DNA from: Beroe forskalii
Lineage: Eukaryota > Ctenophora > Nuda > Beroida > Beroidae
DNA: 64,000 bases
NCBI GenBank assembly: GCA_011033025.1
Contig: WFMF01000083.1
Location: forward strand, 62,001 to 126,000
Reading direction: 5' to 3'
The translations under genes and the position numbers were made by a program. Below are positions 33,401 to 48,400 of the stretch, in pieces. Positions within the stretch are counted from its first letter, which is position 1. The number at the start of each line of letters is the position of its first letter. The notes under the pieces are model-generated. The model had not been told where the DNA came from. It did not search any database and saw nothing but the letters and a program-made list of their open reading frames with translations.

Positions 33401-36400
33401 ACAAACAATTAGCTGTGGAGTTTTACGTCATAATCATGGTTCCTAGTGGTGAGTTGACTACGACAAACAGCTCACATATTTTAGTGTGATTTATTCTATA
33501 ATCCTCGGAGTAGGACCAGGTTGAGTGACCGTGATAAATTCCACCTGTAATTCCAGGGGCAAATCGAATTGGAAAACAGGGCACAGCATTTAATATGTTC
33601 AATATATGATAGTTATATTTTAGTTGCAATTATTGGTGTATCGTATAACATAATTCATGGTCTGTAAGGCAGTCGAACAATCCATGGACGTAATAGGGAC
33701 AGACTGTGAAAAGGTGTCAATAGGGTAAACTTGATAGTTGGTGCACAATTCGCTTTTGTATAGCAAATTGCAGAACCTATTACAAAAGTGCAAATTTTAC
33801 CCGGATATCTTGTCGTTGGCCCTCTGAGCATCTGTGATCCTCTAGTCCTAAGACTAGTGAGCACTGAGTAGTGGTCGACAGGTACCAGTCATATCTTACA
33901 CTGCGTGCCGTAAGTTGGTTCATTTCACACACAGAATGAGCTGGTATAATTCACTGTCTTTTAACATGAGTCGAGGAGATATGAGAACTCTCCTCTTCTC
34001 CTCATCACTGTTACCATGGTAACGAAATTGACATGTAAACGCCATGTCAACCGTGGGAATAAAACATGAGATATTCAACCTAATTACTGAAATAACATGA
34101 GTAAATGTCTGCTGCAAGAATAGTGAAACCTTTCGCTGCAAATGTTTTAACTTTTTAAAACCGAGTTGAAATTGCTCGTGATTTCCTTATCATATAGCAA
34201 ATATTCGATATCCTTCTCTCCTGCCATTTGCCTAATATTTCCATTTATGAAATAATTAAGACCATTTCTACATAAAAGTGTAAAAGGTGAAAGCTTCTCA
34301 TGATTTTCCAGGAACGTACTGGGGCACTCATCGAAACAGCTCAAATTACTGTGTTTTCATATCAGTGTTAAATAAATACGTTTAAATTATTAAAAAGTGG
34401 CGCAAAACTCGATGGATTCATCCAATAACATTCTAACGTAAGTTTGTGTTATCTAAATGTTTTACACTGTATGCGTTCTTATGTCGATACATAGTTACAG
34501 CATACTTGGATTGAAAACGCTTGGCAAAATTGTTGAAGCATAGTTAGTGCACGAGTTGCCTTAGATCTTTTCACTTACTATCTACCATTTGATCTTGTGT
34601 GTCAGGACGCATGTCTCAATATAAAGTCTCATGCTGCAAACGTTTCTTGTCAGTGAGCATCTCAAATAGTCAAATTCCAGTTAAGGTAATTGTGATGAAC
34701 CTCTGTTCCACTTGATGTGGCAAACCTGTGGTGGTGGTTGTTGAGACTATGATTGACACGTTGGTTAGTTGGTAGCTTTCAAATAGCATGTTCTAATCGT
34801 CTTCAGCCCATGTGGCAAGTCATGATCAATGCAGTGATGTACAATGCTGCCACTAGCCCTATCACATGATCTCTCCCATTCTGTAGGCGATATTGTGTGT
34901 CTTCCCCACATGCTCCTTTAATACGATTGTCAATATTGTGTACGGGATCCACTGATCATTGACCAGGCGTGTATGGTTATATCTGGGAATACCCTTGATA
35001 ATAATATGACCCAGCTCACATTGCCCCACTAGAAAGTCGGGCTTCCAGACTACCACTCTCCCCAGAAGCCCGGGGAGAAGGGTTCGGGAGAATCCGGGAG
35101 ATCTAATTTGCCGGAGTTCAATACGCAAAACACAGAGTTTGGCGCTGGTTTGTCTACTTATTAACACAACCTATCCAGTGAGAACCACACTCTTCAATAC
35201 TAGTCTACCACTCAACTTTACAAACCAACAAGTACCAAATACTCAATTATTAAGGGGGTCTGGTGTACTGGTACACAGATAACTTCTTGTGATCTTGTGC
35301 AGGACAGATCGTGGAGCACTGGAACTCATGTGTCATGAAGTTCCTTCCCCAGATCAAGACAATGATGTAACATTCAGCCTGCTATTGTTCTGGCGCATCC
35401 TATGTTAATAGCGCCCTTCTTTTCGCTCTAATATGCCCTCTAAGTCAACTGGAGCGGCAGGCAATACCAGGGCTTGGTACACATTTCACTCTTACTACAT
35501 AGTCGCATATTGGGCATAAACCAATGCTACGCAGTATCCTAGGGTCCCTGGGATACAAAACGATACTCTGCACAGACTTATTTAGGTATTTATCTGCTGT
35601 CCACTGTTTGTAAGAGAGAAACAATAGAAAGATCATGTAAATCAACATTGGTTTCTTCATCCTGCATCGTAAATGTATGGTCCTTTCCTTCCTACCAAAG
35701 AAAAAAGTTCTATAATGCGTTCTACAATGCCAGACTGCCTTGGAGTAATTTCTTGAATAATCCTTGATCCTTAAACCATGCACATGATATGACTTGTACT
35801 CTTGTCATTAAGGAAGAGAGAGTTCACGCGGTTCCAGTGCTTGGAGATCACCAGATCAGTGATCACTATGCTCTATATCTCTCACTTTAATCTCCTAAAT
35901 CAGTATCAAATACAATGCTGTGCACAAGGTGACTTAGGAACTGTGAAGACTGGAGCCAGCCACAATAGCAGTAAATTGCACTGATACTGGAGATACACAG
36001 CTGGGAGTATTGGATACCAGGTACATGGAAAGTACAATATTCATCTTCTTTCTTGGTAATGAATAATCATTAGACATCAGTAGTACGATTTGTATTATTG
36101 GTACTTCATGATCATGCTAGATCATGGAAGCATCTGTCAGCTAGTCATACTGCTCAGAGCGATATAGCAGATACTGCATTGATAGAATGCTGCAAATCAT
36201 ATGGAAGTCGGAATCAAATATAGATTTCATCCCCACCTTCTTTCCAGTTCCCAACTTCCCAAATGTCCACATGAATCAATCACTAAACAGGCAGGTCAGA
36301 ACACACTGGTACGCAAAAGTTTTTATGAGAGCTCGTATCAACCACTCACACTTGGTGTTTGTTATGTTTCAAGTTAAGCCATCTTACTCAGAATTCAGAA

Positions 36401-39400
36401 ATCTCTTCCTTCTTCAACTGAAATCTGAACAGTTTCATAAAACGGAACATTTTGCACAGTATTCGTTACAATTTCTATTGCATTCTCCAGTGAGTAGTGT
36501 AACCCTGCACAATGGGGGGAGGTTTGCTACTTTATACCTTTTGTATATAGAAACTCAGTATTTGGCTACTGTTACTGTGTGACGCATGAGTTGGTGACAG
36601 GGCCCAAGCTTTGTTTCAAGAACAAAGGAGCAGGTTACTAGTTCCTGAATTCTTTACTCCCATTTGGACAAATGCGTAGGGTAGAGCTCGACTATGAGTT
36701 GTATCGCTTAAGGAAAGTGACGACATTTTTGAAATTCGAAATCACAAATATTTTGCCCAGCAAATTTTGCCGCGTAGTATGCCCTATATAGACTTAAAAA
36801 GAGATTCATAAAACTTTCTAAAGTGGTCCATTAATGGCATCCAAACACATGTCTAATGTCTATTCTGTGCGACTAATTGTAAATTTATCTTTCAAATACC
36901 CAGGAACCGGTAAAACAAAGCATAATTACACCTGCCATCAGCTATCACTCTTTGGTTACCACCTGTGTTCATCAGTATATGGGGCAAGAGTTGATTCTCA
37001 TTTGAGCTGCATGACAATTCCTGAGTATGATAATAAACATTTTTCTTTGCTAAGGCTATTTTTATCATTCCCTTCAGTACTTATGAAGCTCCTTTTAATT
37101 TATTATATGTACTGGAACTTTATGAATTAGCATATCAAAGTCCGATCCTTTGCTTCAAAATTTGAGTGCACACTCATGATACATCATACAAATAAAAAAT
37201 ACGAAAGCTCCATGCGAATTTTGACTGATCACGTCTTATATTAAAAGATTCAAAGATGTTCTTAAAGTTACTCATGAATTTTAAACTTAAACAATTTTAA
37301 ACTTGTTGAGAAAACTCAAAGACCTTGAAATGATTTTCATTGATTGAATCATCATTACGTTGATAGGATAAATCATAAACTTCGAGATTGTGAATGGTAT
37401 GCCTACGTTGAATCATATCAACACTTATGGCTCCTAATAAGGAGTAAGTTCCTAATAAATAGTAAGTACCTTCAGAGAATAAGCTTGTATTTTTCTCAGA
37501 ATATGGGGTACTATGAAAAGCAAGAAATTTGAATTATAAAGCATGATACCCATTATATTAGTATATTGATTTGAATGTACCCTTTGTGATAAAGACCTAC
37601 CACTAAGACAGAACATGCCCATATAAGGTGAAATAAAGAAATTTCTTATGGTTCTTTATTAGTTTATTGATGTGTGGGCTGCAATACGCACACGGTTACT
37701 TCACTTCGTCATGAAAATATGCAATCCGAGTATTTGAGATAAAAAACTAAAATTAAAAACAACAACAAACAAACAAACGAAGAAAACGAATCCGAAAAAG
37801 GAAAATATTTCGCAAGTCACTGACATATTTGTGTTTCAGGAAGATCTGTATCAACTGTAAGTGCTCGGTTTCAGACCACCAGGCTCCGTCCTCAGCAGAC
37901 CAAATAACACAGGTATTGTACAGTGTTCTGTTATTTGGGATAATGTGTGTTTGAATTAAGATTTCAAAAAATGTTGAAATGAAAACATTGGGATTTTTCA
38001 ATTTCGGACCTTATTCTTGTTGTTTTTGACCGATCAGATCAAAAGTTAGTGTGTCATATCGTTATTATATTGTTCAAATGATGATATCCGAGATATCTGA
38101 TATTTGATTTTATTCGAATTGAAGTCTGTACCTTTTGAGCTTTATTCAAGTAGCGAGTAGTCACTACGCCCCACTGCTCCACTACAATAGTCCTGTAATC
38201 CAGTGTTCTGGTAGATAATCACTCCCTCATTCCTTCATAGTAATACATGTGATTTACTAAGTGGTTTAGTGATTTACATTCTATAGTTCGAGGCTCCAAC
38301 TGGCCTTACTGACTCTTTGAGACTGATGAACATGACAATGAACTAGCGCTCGGAGCTGGATTATTGAGCTCTGTGGAATGGCAGGGCCTGTGGAGATCAC
38401 AACTCGTTCTTGAGTGTAAAGGATGGGAGATATTTCCTTGCGTTTATGTTCCCACTCACACTCCCTATAAAATGTTTTCTTGTGTTTAAGTTCCCACTCA
38501 CACTTCCTCTAATTTCTGCAGGTGAAGCGAGGTAAGCAGCTAGATGACAATGTAAAGGCGCAGTTTGAGTGTGGGAAATACAGCTGGATCCCACCAGGAC
38601 TTTCCTCTTCACAGGTAATTCAAGGATTCGTTATCAGCTATGCATTTTATTGAAAATTCGAATCCATTCCCCATGCTATTACAGCTTTACAGTTTCCCTT
38701 TTTATCGCACTTTTAACTGATGTTCTAAAATTTCCATAATTTGCTACTCCTATTATCCGCTTTCGATTATCATAACATCATAAAAACATAAATTACAAGG
38801 TGCACCATTCTCCAATCGGTATACCATGTTTAACGTTACTCGTTCACGAAGGAAACAGAACATATATTAAATTTCTGAATCTCAAGTATCGGAAATTATG
38901 ACGCAAAACGATTCGCTGATAAGAATTCCTTCACCTCACATTCTGATATACTTACGTCTTACATCCCTTGTTATATGTTCTTGTTATATCCAGAAGGAAC
39001 TTATTAAAGTATTAACAAGGAACGCAAGCTGCGCCGCTTCCTTTAATATCATCATATTATCGTCACGATAATGTGCGTGTATTAAAACAAGGTGGTCAGG
39101 CTCGCCGTTCTCTCTAGAACTTTTAGAAAAGAAAGCATGATGTCACTTTGATAGGGACACAGTTATAGATGACGTCATAATCATCACCAACAAGATCACC
39201 GTGTTTCTTGCTTGTTTCCGTACACACACACACACACTCAAGCGAGTGAGAGGGACACCACATTATTATTATGTAGATTATGATTAACATTGAATATGAG
39301 ATTATGAGCTGCTTGTTGTTGAGTTCAGCTTATAATAACGCAATATTTAATGTACATAAGATGCTCCAAACGCTCTCTTACTCATGTAAAAGTAATGTAT

Positions 39401-42400
39401 ATGATATTCGTGTACAATGCTCCTTCATAAAAGTCTTTTAATCACTCCCTGGAGGGGTCTGTGTGTACAAGGGTATGAGAGTACGCTGGTACATCGTGTT
39501 TTACTGTTGAATTTGGTGAAGGAGCACCATCAGTGATGGTGCTCCTTCGCCAAGTTCATATCAACACATAATCATACGTTCAGCACTTGCTTTCCTTCTC
39601 TTGGAATAAATCGCAGTTTCTCATCATATGCTATCTTTCCTTCGTAATATCAACACGCTCATAATATAATGCTTACATTTGTAGCGTTCAGTGGCGCATG
39701 ATAGGTAAGTAGAAAGCATGATAATGGTCGATTGTTTCGCCACCACACACACTCTCTTTATCTGCTAACCATTTCAACTTTAAAGCTTTAACTATGTTAT
39801 AAACTACCTACATCAGCTCTGAGCTCTCTATTCTCTCTTAGTCAGCTCCCTGGAGCAATGGAGAACCCCAATTACCACACTAGAACACATGTCATGTGTT
39901 GTACAATGCGTGTAGTGATAGGAGTTAGGAGTAAGTACAGTATATTGATACATCTGTAGCTCTCAAATCAAACAGGTACTAAAATCAAGAAATCTTGAGT
40001 GATATTTTTAGAATTTCAAATCAAACAGTTAACAAATAGTCAACGTGATTCCTCCTCCCCCGTAGGGGGAGGAGGGGGCGAAATCTTTGAGGATGGTTTG
40101 CAGGCTCGTTTGCAGGCTCGTTTGCAGTGTGGTTTACGGGGCCGTAAACGAGGCTGCAAACGAGTGGGAGAGGCTAGATATTTTCTTTTCATTGTTTATT
40201 TGCAGCGATTTATACGCTAGTAAAAAATATTTGAGTACTGGTGAAAAGTTGAAGTATAAAGTCATTAACAAGAGATTATCTTGTGTTTGAACGGTGTGAA
40301 TATATCATTGTGAGCACTTGATTTTGATGTTAGTAAATAATTGCCCCATGTGACAGAACACGTGATTTCATACAAAATAACAGAGAGTTGCCTCTGTTCT
40401 ATTGCCTCAATAGAACGTAGTCAGCAGTGTAGCACATATGTCTAGCACGACTCTGACCCCCGTAATTACTCCATGTGACAGAACACGTGATTTCATTCAT
40501 AACATACAAATAACAGAGAGTGTCACGACATATAACGTGATGCATTAGCTCATTGGAGTGAGGTGGTGTGCTCATCTCAAAATAGATACATCAACAATAG
40601 AACGAGCGTAGCTACTGTGCGGTTCTCGAGATAATAACTCAGTACGCTGAAATTAAAAACCAGTTATTATCAACTCATTTGAATGAATGATTAAAACAAT
40701 ACAATGAGGCAGGGTGTCGAAGCCGGTGGGGTTGGAGGGTTTTTAAAAAACGCAATTCTCATAACACCCCCAAATTTGAAATATTCTAAAATATTTGGAA
40801 AATTGCAAAAATCAAACTTAATATTCAAGAGACTTCCAGCACCGTTTCTGAATCTCAAGTATCGGAAATTATGACGCAAAACGATTCGCTGATAAGAGTT
40901 CCTTCATATCACATTCTAATATACTTACGTCTTACCTCCCTTGTTATATGTTCTTGTAATACCCAGAAGGAACATATTAAAGTATTAACAAGGAACGCAA
41001 GCTGCTTCCTTCAATGTCATCATATTATCGTCATGATAATGTGTGTGTATTAAAACAAGGTGGTCAGGCTCTCCGTTCTCTCTAGAACTTTTAGAAAGCA
41101 TTACGTCACTGAAATAGGGACACAGTTATAGATGACGTCATAATCACCACCAACAAGATCACCGTGTTTTTGCTTACTCACACTCAAGCGAGTGTGAGGA
41201 CACCATATTATTATTATTATGTAGATTATGACTTACATTTTATGAGCTGCTTGTTGTTGAGCTTATCATAACGCAATATTTAATGTACATAAGATGCTCC
41301 AAACGCTCTCTTACTCATGTAAAAGTAATGTATATGATATTCGTGTACAATGCTCCTTCATAAAAGTCTTTAAATCACACCCTGGAGGGGTCTGTGTGTA
41401 CAAGGGTATGAGAGTACGCTGGTACATCGTGGTTTACGGATGGTGCTCCTCCACCTAGTTCATATCAACACATTATACGTTCGACTCTTGTTCTTGTACC
41501 GTAATTGATCATGCTTTTCCTTTTCTTTGAATCAATCGCAGTGTCTCATCATATGCTATCCTTCCTTCATAATATCAACAGTCAACACGCTCATATTATA
41601 ATGCTTTCATTTGTAGCGATCAGTGGCGCATGATAGGTAAGTAGAAAGCATGATAATGGTCGATTGTTTCGCCACCACACACACTCTCTTTATCTGCTAA
41701 CCATTTCAACTTTAAAGCTTTAACTATGTTATAAACTACCTACATCAGCTCTGAGCTCTCTATTCTCTCTTAGTCAGCTCCCTGGAGCAATGGGGGACCC
41801 CAATTACCACATCCTACCACACACTAGAACACATGTCATGTGTAGTACAATGCGTGTAGTGATAGGAGTTAGGAGTAACATCTACCCTCTTACCACACGC
41901 TCAAGAACACAATATGTCATGTTTATGTTGTAGTGATGAGAGTAATATTAGGGATGTGCAAGCAGAGAGCAGTCTCTTAAGACGCCGCACCTGAGGACCT
42001 CTAAAATTCTAAAGACCTGAAAGTGATGCTATTACCAAGGTTTATCTGATTATGATGGTTAACAATAATAAGATGATAATGATATATTGATAACATTTTC
42101 GACTCTTCTTCTAACGAAATATACACAGTTTATCAGGTTAAAAGAGCGGCTGATAAGAAATCCACTGCACAATGTCCAGATGAATCGTTATTTTCTTATT
42201 TTCCAGTCTGTTGCTTCTTGGTCTGTAAATTTTAAATTCTTCGCTCAATATAATTATTGCTCAATAGTACTGCAGTCTACAAAAGGAGAAGTTGCAAAGT
42301 AGTACTTTCTATAAATTCACTAAGTTTTTAAAACGCCTTGGACTGTAGATCTGAAGACTTCAAGAGATGAAATCATCAAATTCTGTGTGCTTCGGATAAT

Positions 42401-45400
42401 ACTGTATTAGAGCATGATATGGCGTGATGAGTTTTATGTTGCGAGTCGCGACGAAAATGCTCTTCTTGCCACTGGTTTGATAAATGCAAACCCCCTAGAG
42501 GCTTGATCTGAATCCTCCGATGTGGCATTAGTATTCCGGTATTCTGCATCATCCTTGCACTCATGATATGAATTTAAGGGAAGGAGGAGTTCATCAGGAG
42601 AAAACAGTATCATGTTCTCTCAAATACCAAATTTACCTGCCACAATGATACACAGCAGAAGACATTCTGTTTTGTAAGTTGGTTGCGATCTTCACGTCGT
42701 TTAATGAGTTATGTTTGGCCCTACTCACTGCTCCATTGATTGTGTGTCATGTAGAATGGGAGGATGCAATTAACCCTGCGGGGTTCTCCTGATTGACTGA
42801 ATAAGTTACTAAATAAGGTAGTAAATAGATCCTTTCTTTCATGTCCGCAAACTTAGGAACGTTGAGACAAATTCGTTACTTGTATACAATCACACGGGGC
42901 TTCGAAACAGATAATGGAGTATTATTCTGTCTGCTTCACATCGAATGTTATTACGTTTCTAATAATATTACAATCAAATCTCTCGTTACCATGGTTACCT
43001 TTACCTCACACGATAATATATATGCTAATTTGGTGGCAGAGTTTGTAGGTAAAGCTCAGTAAAGCATTAACAAGCAATCTCAAAGTACGTGTGTGTATGT
43101 TTTAAGGTCTGTGTATGAGATGTGGTTATTATTATGCTACGACTGGTTATGGGCATGAGTGGGGTGGAAATCATGAACGCTCACTGTGCTCAGTGATAGT
43201 CTTTGTAAGAGTGTGGTTTACACTGCAGTATGTGGTATGGGCCACTCATGGGTAAAGCTTGAGCTTTGATCTGACAATTTTACGTGTCAACTCCAAAGTT
43301 CGTTTTAGTGACCATGTAGAATACGGTCACTACGAAAGTGGACTTCACAACAGTAATGAATCGAATTGCATTTTATGAAGGAGCAATTTAAAATATATTA
43401 TTATTGAATCCAGGCGATTGTTTCAAGGTACTGAAAAGTTTTCCGTCAGGGTTTAATTCAGTTCCATGGTCTCAACTGTAACCGTCTACTTTCGAGAATG
43501 AATTAGGTCACCACTTCGCCATTTAAAACATTGAATATTGCTTGTGTTTTATTGTCGTTATGTCGTCATCATAATGCCTGGAATTAAGCTGAAAATGATA
43601 TCACCTGCATTAAATTCATTCCATTACCTTGACTGTGGGTGATAACAATTTACCCTAAATTCTCCTAAATATAAAATATTTTCTACAACTTGTAAGGTAT
43701 CCACCGTTGTAGTGATGTAGTATATATGCCGAGTGAGAATGTGAAATTTAGTAAAATATATGTACGGTGAGAGAGTCCTGGAATGAACAGGGTTATTAAT
43801 AGATTCATGTCAACATCCGGGGGATATCAGTGTTTGGTATCATGAAATCATCGTATTTCATGAGTAATCATGAGACCATTTCAAAGCAATTATTTTAAAA
43901 ATCAATTTCATCCATCATCATTAAAAATCAATTTCATCATTAACACTGATTCCACTCCTTAGGTTGGAATGACAGAATATGTCTTTTAGATCTCCCTAAT
44001 CCCTTGTTCATGAATCTCGCTGAACTATCCTGTATCTACAATAATTACTACTAAGACTATCAACCATCCTCCCAAGTTTTCAATGATGACAGAATATTCG
44101 AAGGAATTGCTGGAAAGGCCAACTCAGAAGAGATCCTCAAATTCACACGAAAGACAGACACCAAAGTATTGGATTATGCCTGAATATTTGAGGCGAACCC
44201 AGAAACAGTCCTCACATCCACACGAAAGAATTAGCAATGCAAGTGCATCGCAGTCGAACATTCCAAAGACTGTGCAAACCGCTGAATCTGTATCAGAAGC
44301 AGCAATAACACAGATGTTTGGTGATGGAACAGAACTTGAGAGGAGGCGAGCGAAAAGGCGAGAGTACGCCAGAAAGTGGTTATTGACAGAAACACCAGAA
44401 CGGCGGGAAGCCAGACTGTCGAGGGTTCGAGAGGCTACACGACAGCGACTATTGATGGAAAGTGAGGCAGAGCGAGAACGCCGTCTTGCGCGCCAGAGGG
44501 TTACCCAGAAAAGGTATTATGCTAGAGAGACACCAGAGAAAAGGGAAAGAAGGTTGGAAATGCTTCGAGTGAAAGAACGAAAACGACGAATGTTTGAAAC
44601 TGAAGAGCGAAGGGAGCAAAGATTGGCAAGGATGAGAGAAAGAGCTAAGGAAAAGCGATTACTAAGGTTCGGAAGGGAAGAGAAAGGTGACGAAAAATCT
44701 GTATCAACTGAAAATGAGATGTTATCTGGACATGGAAATGTTTGCCGTCTTCAATTATGGGCATACCATCTGGATTCGTCGACAAACAATCTGGCCGCAT
44801 GTCCATCCCATCTGGTTCTTTGGCAATGTCATGTAAAGGTGAACTCGTTGATTTTAGCTATGAAGATTGTGAACCACAAGCAAAACTGTGGTGAATCCAA
44901 TGAGGGACATGGAGTTTGTCAAAGTAAAGGTGGAATTGCTGGAGGAATTGGAATTGGCGCACGGCTCCTTTGCTCATATCAGAAGCTTTTCACATCTCCC
45001 ACAATGTTATCATGCTGAAACAGCTGAATAATTACATCCATTTTTTGTATTTCATTTTTGTACAGTACCAGCTTTTGATAATTAATTAGTCATATTTTGT
45101 GATCTGCATTTGGAATTAAATTGTATTGATATTAAGTGATATTAATTTCCTTTTCAACTTATCATTAGATGTTCCATTCATTTTGTCTTAGTTTCTGCTT
45201 TTACCTAGCAATTTTTCACACGAATAATGGTAAGATTTTGCTGTGCCTGCAGTTTAATTGAGAGCACTGATGTTGAATTTATATTTCTACCCTTATTGCC
45301 CATGATAATAATTTACCCAAAATTCTCCTACTGTATGTATGAAATATTTTACACAACTTGGAAGGTATCCACTGTCGTTGTAGATTTGAGTGTGAATGTG

Positions 45401-48400
45401 AATTAAATTTATTAGCAAAATATATATATTTTTGAACTGGGTTCTCAATAAATTCATGCCAACATACTGGGGGTATCAGTGAGATATTTAGGGAGATATC
45501 ATAATATCACCCTATGCCAATATATTTCACATCTTTGGTTGTCATGAGATCATTTCATTGAGTTCCTAAGAAAATTCATTATACTTTGAAAAGTAAATCA
45601 ATTCATCATCATTCATTAACACTATTTCACTCCTTAGGTAAGCATGATGAAATAGACTTTTGAGGCTCTACAGATGGAAAACTGTTCACTCACCAAAGTA
45701 ATAATTTAATGACGCCGAAATCTACGAAAAAATTAAAAGGCAGACAGGCCCAGAAACAGTCTCCGTCTAACAGTGGGCAGGGTGAAGCAGGTAGTTCGCA
45801 GTTCACTGTGCCCAGAGACTGAACAAGCCGCTGGATCTACTCAAAAAATGAAGAAGAAAGTCCTGCTGGAAGACGAAGCAAAGCTTGAAGTTAGGCGAGA
45901 GAAACAGCGGGATTATGCTAGAAAGCGCCTTGCGATGGAAACGTCTGAACAGCGGGAGGTTAGACTGTGTAAGCTTCGAGAGAATGAACGAAAGCGACGG
46001 TTGTTGGAAAGTGAGGAGGAGCGAGAATATCGTCTGGCAGTCATGAGGGATGCCCAACGCAAACGTTTACTCAAGGAGACGCCAGAGAAAAGGGAAGAAC
46101 GACTGAAAAGGATGCGAGAGAATTCTCGAAAGCGACGAATGTTAGAAACTACGGAGCAAAGAGAACTAAGATTAGTTAAGATGAAAGAAAGAGCTAGGGA
46201 AAAACGAAAACTTGAGTTAGGAGGGAAAGTGGAGAATGAAGAAAAAATGGTCTTTCAAGGAAATGGGGTGCCATCAGCTGAACTTGAGGTGCCATCTTGG
46301 CCCGTTGACATGCCATGTAAAGTTGAGCTCATGGATTTCAGCTATGGTGATTGTGAACACCATCGACAAACAGATGCTCAAAATGGCAACCAGGATGATT
46401 TTAAAAGTGAAAGTTGAAATCCTGGAGGAATGGGAATTGTCAAAGGTGCATATCCCAGGAACTTAACTAACTCAGATGAATAGTGAAATTCATGGAAATA
46501 TTGTTTGAAAGTTTATTTCTAATTCTTTGCTACCAACTTTTTAAATTATAATTATCGGTATTTTGAATTGCAATTTTCATTGATAATGGTTTAGTTATTG
46601 TTAACTTATTAATAAACTTTTTTTCTTACTTAATTGGTTTTGTTCTCTCCTGTTGATTCACACTCTGTACATGGATCGTTTCTTCACTTTGGCCTATTTA
46701 AATTCATATTCAGCCACAATCCGTATATCAACTGCTTTAGCCTAGAACTCTTTAAACTGCTATCATCAGGCCGTACAAACCATAAAGACAGTGCCTGCCC
46801 AGGTTCCAAATGTTCTCCACCTGCAATACATAAAACTGTTACATCTGCTCGTTAGTCCACGACCCCTGATTCTATTAGTTTTCAACTGATACCAGTCCAA
46901 TCTCCCTACAGTTCCAACTGGGTTGTTAATGAAGTGGATTATATATCATTTCATAATAGATTAACCATACATACTCAATAGCAAGTGCTCCGAATAATCT
47001 AATGATATATGTACATAGTTTATTTTTAATGCGCAGCCTATTCATCCACTATCGGGTTACAGACGGCTGGACTTGATTCTAAGGTTTAGGTCCAGTTTTA
47101 ACGAGAATAATAATATTATTATTTTCGATGTAGTGTATGTAGTGTATTATGGCATTATTTCCTGCATGCGGTGATGAGGGGAAAAGGAACTGGGTGATTT
47201 CATTACAAGTGAAGTGCCAAATACCTTTAAACTATGTGACATCATTTTACTGTGATTGTTTTCATGCCATCATAACAAATAACTCTTGAAAATCAGTGTA
47301 AGGTTACGTAATTCTATAATGAGCTAATCGTTCTGATCGAAAGAGTTGAAAAATCCTTCAAACTGGTATTTTTTATATATTATCAAAACTTTCATTCGAC
47401 TTCCCGCAAAGGAGTCCAGTTTCATTTTACATTTTGTAATTGCATTTATTTCAATTCATTAACACCCGTCAGCTGTCAATATGATCTGATCCAGGTGAAT
47501 CCAGGGTGGATTGAACAACACTTTGTAAACAGCTGTTGAACCTCCATTGTCTCACCACAAGCTACATAACATCTCAGTACCAATATATTATATGGTACGA
47601 GTAATTAGTTACGTAACACAGGTTACACAATTCATCATGGCAGTTGCTGATCATAACCATTGAAATGCCTTCCATAACACTACAATTATGTAATTGTATT
47701 GCTAGGCGTGAGGAGTAATTGTGTAATTGTTGCTAACGGAGGCTGATGCAAAGAATAGGCGGTTCTACTTCACTAATTGCACATTTTAGTTCATGGTAAC
47801 AACGTCACTTCTAAAGGCCTCTTAGATTGGTGCAGGCCTTAATCACTTGCAGCCGTGCCCCTTTCTCGGGGCTGTAATTTGAGTGTACTGCAACCTCTTA
47901 TCTCTTCGCTGACGGAAAGGAATTTGAGAAAATGTATCGGGGTGTGTTTTTGTGTAAGATGGGAATTTTAGTATGTCAAAAGTAAAACGGGAAAAATTCG
48001 TCACAATTTTCAGACGCAATTTAAGATACCACAAAAGTATCTCTAACAAAACGTCTTGGTCTATTTATAGATGAAATGAGAAAACCCGTAGATACTGCTA
48101 TACTGGATAAAGTTACAACGGCTTTCGAGAGAGATTAATGTATGCAAATTTCTTAATAAGTTAAATTTGGGCTATACCCAACGCTTCCAAAAAGTTATCA
48201 TTGGTGACCAAAAAAGTCAAATGTGATGGTGCCATAGCTTTTCAAAATAGTGGACCATTGATTTATTGATTGTATTCATATCACAGTTCAACATTTTTCG
48301 GCACTTTTCATCCCCCTCCCTAACTTCCTTTCCACTGGCAGAATTTGTAGATCCCTGTCCTCTTCCCATATGCAGAAGTCAGCATTGAGCAGCCTCCCCA

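Noticed and set aside
34862-35167. Minus-strand 101-residue open frame in PET-LIM intron 2
   Set aside because: No motif, no paralogue in the window, and the composition looks non-coding; I could not tie it to any family.
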